In this document: in pieces, positions 8,911 to 11,655 of the stretch
Position numbering within the stretch: the stretch's first letter is position 1
Layout of the letters: the number at the start of each line of letters is the position of its first letter
DNA from: DASQJJ01 sp964598355
GTDB taxonomy: Bacteria; Patescibacteriota; Microgenomatia; Levybacterales; UBA12049
Direction of reading: 5' to 3'
Assembly: GCA_964598355.1 (NCBI GenBank)
Contig: CAZRBN010000043.1
Coordinates: forward strand, 1 to 11,655
DNA: 11,655 nucleotides
Notes under the pieces: model-generated
Told to the model about the DNA's origin: nothing
Database searches by the model: none
The model's input: only the letters and a program-made list of their open reading frames with translations
Made by a program: the position numbers and the translations under genes

Positions 8911-8939
8911 TTCCCATTTATATCCCCTTTTGGTAAAAT
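8911..8939 (+). promoter_or_regulatory. Candidate promoter for the tRNA transcript
   Basis: TTCCCA (8911-8916), a 17-nt spacer and TAAAAT (8934-8939) predict a start near 8946, at the first of the three hairpins before the tRNA. The -35 box matches consensus at only four of six bases. Confidence 0.25.
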
Positions 8940-8945
8940 AAGGAG

Positions 8946-9013
8946 AGATCTAGATTGGATCTGCCGCTCTAGCTCAGGCGATGAGCGAGCGATGTGAGAC
9001 AATTAGTCTCACA
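8946..9013 (+). other. Cluster of three adjacent hairpins upstream of tRNA-Phe
   Basis: Hairpin 1 is AGATC/GATCT (8946-8950, 8958-8962). Hairpin 2 is CGCTC plus GCTCA (8965-8969, 8972-8976) pairing with TGAGC plus GAGCG (8982-8991), 10 bp with a TA bulge and a GGCGA loop. Hairpin 3 is TGTGAGAC/GTCTCACA (8993-9000, 9006-9013), a perfect 8-bp stem with loop AATTA. No T-run follows, so this does not look like a simple intrinsic terminator. It may be a structured tRNA 5' leader or a small RNA. Hairpin 2 includes a tRNA-like D-arm (TAGCTC...GAGC), but no complete tRNA can be drawn. Confidence 0.4.
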
Positions 9014-9018
9014 ACCTT

Positions 9019-9091
9019 GCCGAGATAGCCAAGGTGGTCAAGGCACCTGTCTGAAGAACAGGCCATGTTGGTCCGACTCCGACTCTCGGCA
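9019..9091 (+). tRNA. tRNA-Phe (anticodon GAA)
   Basis: This is a 73-nt cloverleaf. The acceptor stem GCCGAGA/TCTCGGC pairs over 7 bp, followed by discriminator A9091. T8 and A9 precede a D-arm GCC/GGC with an 11-nt loop containing A14, G15 and G18-G19 equivalents. The anticodon stem CCTGT/ACAGG holds the loop CTGAAGA (9051-9057), giving anticodon GAA at 9053-9055. The variable loop is CCAT. The T-stem GTTGG/CCGAC holds the loop TCCGACT. A73 and GAA fit phenylalanine identity. Oddities: the T-loop reads TCC rather than the near-universal TTC, position 37 is G, and position 13/22 is A-A. CCA is not encoded (ACAC follows), so CCA would be added by nucleotidyltransferase. No other tRNA is visible nearby. 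Confidence 0.88.
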
Positions 9092-9140
9092 CACTTTGAC
9101 CAGCTTAGTACAAATACTTGGAGTTGCTGAGGTGTTTATT

Positions 9141-9166
9141 CTAGTATAAGCGTACTAGTTTGTTTT
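9141..9166 (+). terminator. Probable intrinsic terminator after the tRNA
   Basis: CTAGTA (9141-9146) and TACTAG (9153-9158) form a 6-bp stem around TAAGCG, followed directly by TTTGTTTT. The stem is AT-rich and therefore weak. It lies between the converging tRNA and transporter genes; the reverse strand has no good T-run, so it fits best as the end of the tRNA transcript. Confidence 0.45.
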
Positions 9167-9170
9167 GGAC

Positions 9171-10340
9171 TTACTTTTTAACAAATCTCCGTTGAAATAC
9201 AAAAAATATAACAAATGCACTTATTGCCATAACACTACCATACAGAAATGTTGCTGATGGATTAATCAGTGACCATAGTACTCCCCCAATAAATGAAGCA
9301 AGGAATGTTCCTATGGCGGTAAGCATATAATACGCTCCAAAAAATGTACCTGACTCTTCTTTGGTAATAAATTCAGAGATATACGCTTTGGAAACCCCGT
9401 CTGTTGCTGCGATATATATTCCATACAAAGGAAAAAGAAACCATAACCAAAACGTTGAATGGACAATGCTAAAGAGAAAGTACACAATGGAAAAAACAAT
9501 AAGCCCACCAGAAAAAACTTTTCGTGGTCCAATACGGTCTGAAAGGTGTCCTAATGGCGTAGAAAAAATAGTTTGAAACACATCATAGAGAATATACGCA
9601 AGAACCACCAATACCGTTGTGAGTCCAAGATTTTTTGCATAGAGGAGTAAAAAAGAATCCGAACTATTCCCAACAGAAAAAAGGAAACTAATGAGTAAAA
9701 AGAGTTTAAGCCTGTTATCAAGGAGATGCCAATGGTACTTTTTAGCCGTATTTGATTGTTCTGTATTCTCCTTTTTCTTCTCTCTGATAAAAAGTAATGA
9801 GAGTACTCCAATGACCGCTGGAATAAAGGCAATAACAAACATGAAGCGGATATTTCCTTTAAGCAAGACTAAAAGAAATAGAGCAAAAAATGGGCCAATA
9901 ATTGATCCTGCTGTTTCAATAGTTCTATGAACTCCAAAGATATATCCTTTATTTGTTTTATCAGTATTGTCCAAAAGCATACTATCTCTCGCAGCTGAGC
10001 GCATACCTTTTCCAAGCCGATCAATAAAACGGGCAAATAACACAAGTGGCCATGAATATGCTAGAGCAGTGAGTAGTTTTGAAACAGCAGCAAGCGAATA
10101 TCCCCCAACTACAAAGATTTTCCGTTTTTGCATGTAGTCTGAGTAAAAGCCAAACAAAAATTTCGTAATACTTGCTGTTGCTTCCGCTATTCCTTCAATC
10201 AGTCCAAATACAGGAATTGCTGTATGAAGCACCGAAATTAAAAAGATTGGCATAAGAGGATAAATCATTTCTGAAGCAAGGTCATTAAAAAAACTGACTA
10301 AACCGAGAAGAAGAACATTGCGAGGGACTTTCTTAAGCAT
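9171..10340 (-). CDS. MFS transporter, 389 residues
   Basis: This is an integral membrane secondary transporter of the major facilitator superfamily with about 12 predicted membrane segments. Seen: an N-terminal GLVSFFNDLASEMIYPLMP segment; GLIEGIAEATASITK at 46-60; the MFS motif A loop GFYSDYMQKRK at 64-74; DRLGKGMRSAARD at 107-119, a signature of the subgroup usually annotated as plain 'MFS transporter'; a charged central cytoplasmic loop at about 186-212 (REKKKEN...); and the second-half motif A, GHLSDRIGPRK, at 264-274. Length is normal and the frame is intact. The start ATG (10338-10340) has no Shine-Dalgarno site, but a TATACT box just upstream would place transcription almost at the ATG. 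It lies 80 bp downstream of a truncated CsoR-family gene on the same strand, so it may belong to a once metal-regulated operon. Substrate is unknown; metal or drug efflux would be a guess from context only. Confidence 0.9.
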   Translation of the reverse strand: MLKKVPRNVLLLGLVSFFNDLASEMIYPLMPIFLISVLHTAIPVFGLIEGIAEATASITKFLFGFYSDYMQKRKIFVVGGYSLAAVSKLLTALAYSWPLVLFARFIDRLGKGMRSAARDSMLLDNTDKTNKGYIFGVHRTIETAGSIIGPFFALFLLVLLKGNIRFMFVIAFIPAVIGVLSLLFIREKKKENTEQSNTAKKYHWHLLDNRLKLFLLISFLFSVGNSSDSFLLLYAKNLGLTTVLVVLAYILYDVFQTIFSTPLGHLSDRIGPRKVFSGGLIVFSIVYFLFSIVHSTFWLWFLFPLYGIYIAATDGVSKAYISEFITKEESGTFFGAYYMLTAIGTFLASFIGGVLWSLINPSATFLYGSVMAISAFVIFFVFQRRFVKK

Positions 10341-10346
10341 AATGTT

Positions 10347-10377
10347 AGTATAACAAGAAGATACCCTACAAAGTAAA
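10347..10377 (-). promoter_or_regulatory. Candidate promoter for the MFS gene, leaderless or nearly so
   Basis: On the minus strand, TATACT (10352 to 10347) sits 6 nt before the ATG, with TTTACT (10377 to 10372) as a weak -35 at a 19-nt spacing. Initiation would fall at or next to the start codon. An alternative is read-through from the strong promoter at 10589-10617. Confidence 0.3.
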
Positions 10378-10420
10378 TAACTAAGGAAGTGTTATGTCTG
10401 TTATTCCATTTGCATGAGCA

Positions 10421-10549
10421 TCATTTTTTCATCACATCAATGCAATAGGTATCTGTTTCAACCATTTTAATGACTTTTTCTAAGTGGCCTTTAGCGATTT
10501 TGAGTCTATGAAGAACTCTTTCTTGTGTATCTTTTGGTCTATATGCCAT
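10421..10549 (-). pseudogene. Truncated CsoR/RcnR-family metal-sensing repressor (42 codons)
   Basis: The ORF starts at ATG 10549 and stops at TGA 10421-10423. Its 42 residues include KDTQERVLHRLKIAKGHLEK and VETDTYCIDV, matching helix 1 and the start of helix 2 of the CsoR/RcnR/FrmR (DUF156) family, including the first ligand cysteine in YCIDV. Family members are usually about 85-100 residues and coordinate metal with a later His and Cys on helix 2; both are absent here. None of the three frames between 10420 and the transporter start recovers a CsoR C-terminus, so a single-base frameshift does not explain the loss; a deletion or replacement after MKK is more likely. Reading TGA as Gly does not restore the family pattern either. 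The A6 tract just before the stop is a plausible slippage point. The promoter and dyad operator upstream are intact. It could instead be expressed as a short peptide, but it should not fold as a CsoR. Confidence 0.7.
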
Positions 10550-10568
10550 ACATTGTCCCACTTATGGA

Positions 10569-10591
10569 TATATCCTCCCCTGGAGGATATA
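10569..10591. promoter_or_regulatory. CsoR-type operator (23-bp dyad)
   Basis: Perfect 10-bp arms TATATCCTCC (10569-10578) and GGAGGATATA (10582-10591) are separated by CCT. A C/G tract flanked by AT-rich ends is the layout of CsoR/RcnR/CstR-family operators. It covers the end of the -10 box and the expected start point of the promoter for the truncated csoR-like gene, the usual place for autoregulation. Confidence 0.65.
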
Positions 10592-10617
10592 ATATGTCTG
10601 AATTATCGTATTGTCAA
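10589..10617 (-). promoter_or_regulatory. Near-consensus sigma70 promoter for the csoR remnant and MFS gene
   Basis: On the minus strand, TTGACA (10617 to 10612), an exact 17-nt spacer and TATTAT (10594 to 10589) give a predicted start near 10582, inside the dyad operator. The leader to ATG 10549 would be about 33 nt. Confidence 0.65.
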
Positions 10618-10704
10618 GAAAATAAGTTAACTGAAAGTATTCATAATGAAACTCAAAAAGAGAGGTTGAAATTAGCTGGAACGACGTGTTTGAGTGCAAG
10701 ATAA
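10594..10704 (+). CDS. Possible 36-residue small protein, divergent from csoR remnant
   Basis: ATG (10594-10596) to TAA (10702-10704) encodes 36 residues starting MSELSYCQENKL and ending TTCLSAR. A good Shine-Dalgarno site, GGAGG (10582-10586), sits 7 nt before the ATG, and TATAAT (10588-10593) abuts it. That GGAGG is also an arm of the operator dyad, which weakens the case. I recognise no family. There is no signal peptide or membrane helix; two cysteines. It may be a chance ORF. Confidence 0.2.
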   Translation: MSELSYCQENKLTESIHNETQKERLKLAGTTCLSAR

Positions 10705-10711
10705 AAAGATG

Positions 10712-10740
10712 TTGACAAGTTTAGACTAATAGCATATCGT
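10712..10740 (+). promoter_or_regulatory. Promoter candidate for the exported repeat-protein gene
   Basis: TTGACA (10712-10717), a 17-nt spacer and TATCGT (10735-10740) predict transcription starting near 10747, only about 6 nt before the ATG at 10753. The -35 is perfect; the -10 matches four of six bases. Confidence 0.5.
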
Positions 10741-10752
10741 TAAATAGAAGGT

Positions 10753-11655
10753 ATGTTGCGTCACAATTTTTCCAAAGTGAAACTATTGCCATTTTTTATC
10801 ATAATCCTTCTTCTAGTTTTCCCACTCCTCTTCAATAAAGCAGTAACTCATGCTCAACAACCGACAGCTACAGAAGATATCCCTTCGGATTTAAGCCTTG
10901 ATTTAAATCTTGCTCAGCAAAACCCAGCTCCAGACCAGCAACAAATTGTCCAGTCTGAAACAAAAAAAGCAGAAGTAGTAACAAATACCGGAGAGACAGC
11001 CGTAGTCATACCTCAAGATAAGGTTGTGCCTGAGGTAAAGACAGAACGAAAAGAAGAAGCGGTTATTCCAGAACAGACAACCTCAGAACAAGTCATAATA
11101 AAACCAGAAGAGATTCAAGTAGACCAAAACGGTACGCCCGTGCCAACCCAACCAGACCAAAATCAGGGACCAGCCAATAGTAGTGGTGATCAACCTACAA
11201 ACCAGCCAACAGGTATTCAATCTCCAAGTAGTATAACTGGAGAACCAACGCAAACAGAAAATTTTGTTCCTGGTACAAGTGTTGTCCAGCCAGACGATAA
11301 TGCTGCACCTTCGGATAACTCCACAAATCCAAATCTTCCTGCACCTACGCAAGTATTAGATAATAATCAGCCTTCTGTAGAACCAACAACTCAAGGCAAT
11401 AGTGTGCAGCCAACTGGCAGCTCTCTACCAAGCCAACAAAATACAACTCCTTCAGATTCACAACCACAAACTACGCCATCTACAAATGATACAAACAATA
11501 CACAGCCACAAACTATGCCATCCACAAATGACACAAACAATACACAACCACAAAGTACACCATCTACAAATGACACAAACAATACACAACCACAAAGTAC
11601 ACCATCTACAAATAATACAAACAATACGCAACCACAAACTATGCCATCCACAAAT
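10753..11655 (+). CDS. Exported Pro/Thr/Asn/Gln-rich repeat protein (3' end outside window)
   Basis: The frame is open from ATG 10753 to the right edge (301 codons, no stop). The N-terminus MLRHNFSKVKLLPFF followed by a strongly hydrophobic stretch and VTHA then QQPTA is a clear signal peptide with cleavage near residue 34. The rest is low complexity and hydrophilic: an acidic/Lys segment (about 70-125, with KKAEVV, KTERKEEAV), then Pro/Thr/Ser/Asn/Gln-rich sequence, then 14-residue tandem repeats from about residue 237 to the edge. No cysteine and no enzymatic domain is visible; a folded domain may lie beyond the window. GAAGG lies only one base before the ATG, too close for a normal Shine-Dalgarno site; TTG at 10756 would give better spacing. 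It is likely an extracellular or envelope-spanning stalk or linker. The function is not recognised. Confidence 0.75.
   Translation, partial: MLRHNFSKVKLLPFFIIILLLVFPLLFNKAVTHAQQPTATEDIPSDLSLDLNLAQQNPAPDQQQIVQSETKKAEVVTNTGETAVVIPQDKVVPEVKTERKEEAVIPEQTTSEQVIIKPEEIQVDQNGTPVPTQPDQNQGPANSSGDQPTNQPTGIQSPSSITGEPTQTENFVPGTSVVQPDDNAAPSDNSTNPNLPAPTQVLDNNQPSVEPTTQGNSVQPTGSSLPSQQNTTPSDSQPQTTPSTNDTNNTQPQTMPSTNDTNNTQPQSTPSTNDTNNTQPQSTPSTNNTNNTQPQTMPSTN
11461..11655 (+). repeat. 42-bp coding tandem repeat (14 residues), about 4.6 copies, continues past the edge
   Basis: Units begin at 11461, 11503, 11545, 11587 and 11629 with an exact 42-bp period. The translated unit is roughly QPQTTPSTNDTNNT, with T/S, M/T and D/N variation. 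Copies are nearly identical at DNA level, so the array is young and likely variable in length. There are no unique spacers. Confidence 0.9.

Noticed and set aside
8775..9002. 75-codon minus-strand ORF in the gap before the tRNA
   Set aside because: It has no recognisable domain and overlaps several hairpins and promoter-like boxes on the other strand; composition looks random.
8963..9018. A second complete tRNA gene
   Set aside because: A D-arm-like hairpin exists, but there is no paired acceptor 3' strand, no U33 in the possible anticodon loop and no T-arm.
10421..10423. Recoded TGA (Gly, as in Gracilibacteria/SR1) to extend the CsoR-like ORF
   Set aside because: Translation past the TGA does not give the CsoR helix 2 pattern or ligands, and the giant ORFs contain no in-frame TGA, so the standard code fits.
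11391..11651. 86-codon minus-strand ORF with a repeated Cys/Val-rich motif
   Set aside because: It is the reverse complement of the 42-bp tandem array within a signal-peptide-bearing plus-strand gene; the repetition is inherited from that array.
11461..11655. CRISPR array
   Set aside because: The repeats are directly adjacent 42-bp units in frame, without unique spacers.

Overview
The window most likely comes from a Patescibacteria / Candidate Phyla Radiation (CPR) bacterium. This is inferred from gene content, as no rRNA or marker protein is present. The evidence is: giant, Ser/Thr/Gly-rich, repeat-built exported proteins with a fibre-type C-terminus; an N-terminal macroglobulin-like module followed by DUF2341 and LamG domains; AT-leaning codon use; few strong Shine-Dalgarno sites at gene starts; very short predicted leaders; and a tRNA without an encoded CCA end. 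TAA and TGA act as stops, so the standard bacterial code fits.

Left part (1-8722, + strand): two very large surface-protein genes overlap by one base (TAATG), so they are probably co-transcribed and translationally coupled. The first enters from the left edge already open. It is a tail-fibre-like protein with old in-frame internal duplications, GIGT..P-type fibre repeats, a DMAEYFP... chaperone-like domain and a beta-rich C-terminal cap. The second has a signal peptide, macroglobulin/Ig-like modules, three 144-residue beta repeats each with a Cys pair, then DUF2341 and a LamG lectin-like domain. Together they look like a fibre and adhesin pair for attachment or cell-envelope decoration.

Middle (8723-9170): there is no protein gene. 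The stretch holds promoter-like boxes, a 9-bp long-range stem that hides a Shine-Dalgarno/mini-ORF, a cluster of three hairpins, a tRNA-Phe(GAA) with an unusual T-loop, and a probable terminator.

Right part: on the minus strand there is a 42-codon remnant of a CsoR/RcnR-family metal-sensing repressor, followed 80 bp downstream by an intact MFS transporter gene. The remnant keeps a near-consensus sigma70 promoter and a 23-bp CsoR-type dyad operator, but has lost the part of the protein that carries the remaining metal ligands. On the plus strand, diverging from it, an exported Pro/Thr/Asn/Gln-rich protein gene starts at 10753 and runs off the right edge inside a 42-bp tandem repeat.

The most unusual points are the decapitated regulator with its operator still in place, the structured non-coding stretch before the tRNA, and the contrast between ancient purified repeats (left) and fresh tandem repeats (right).
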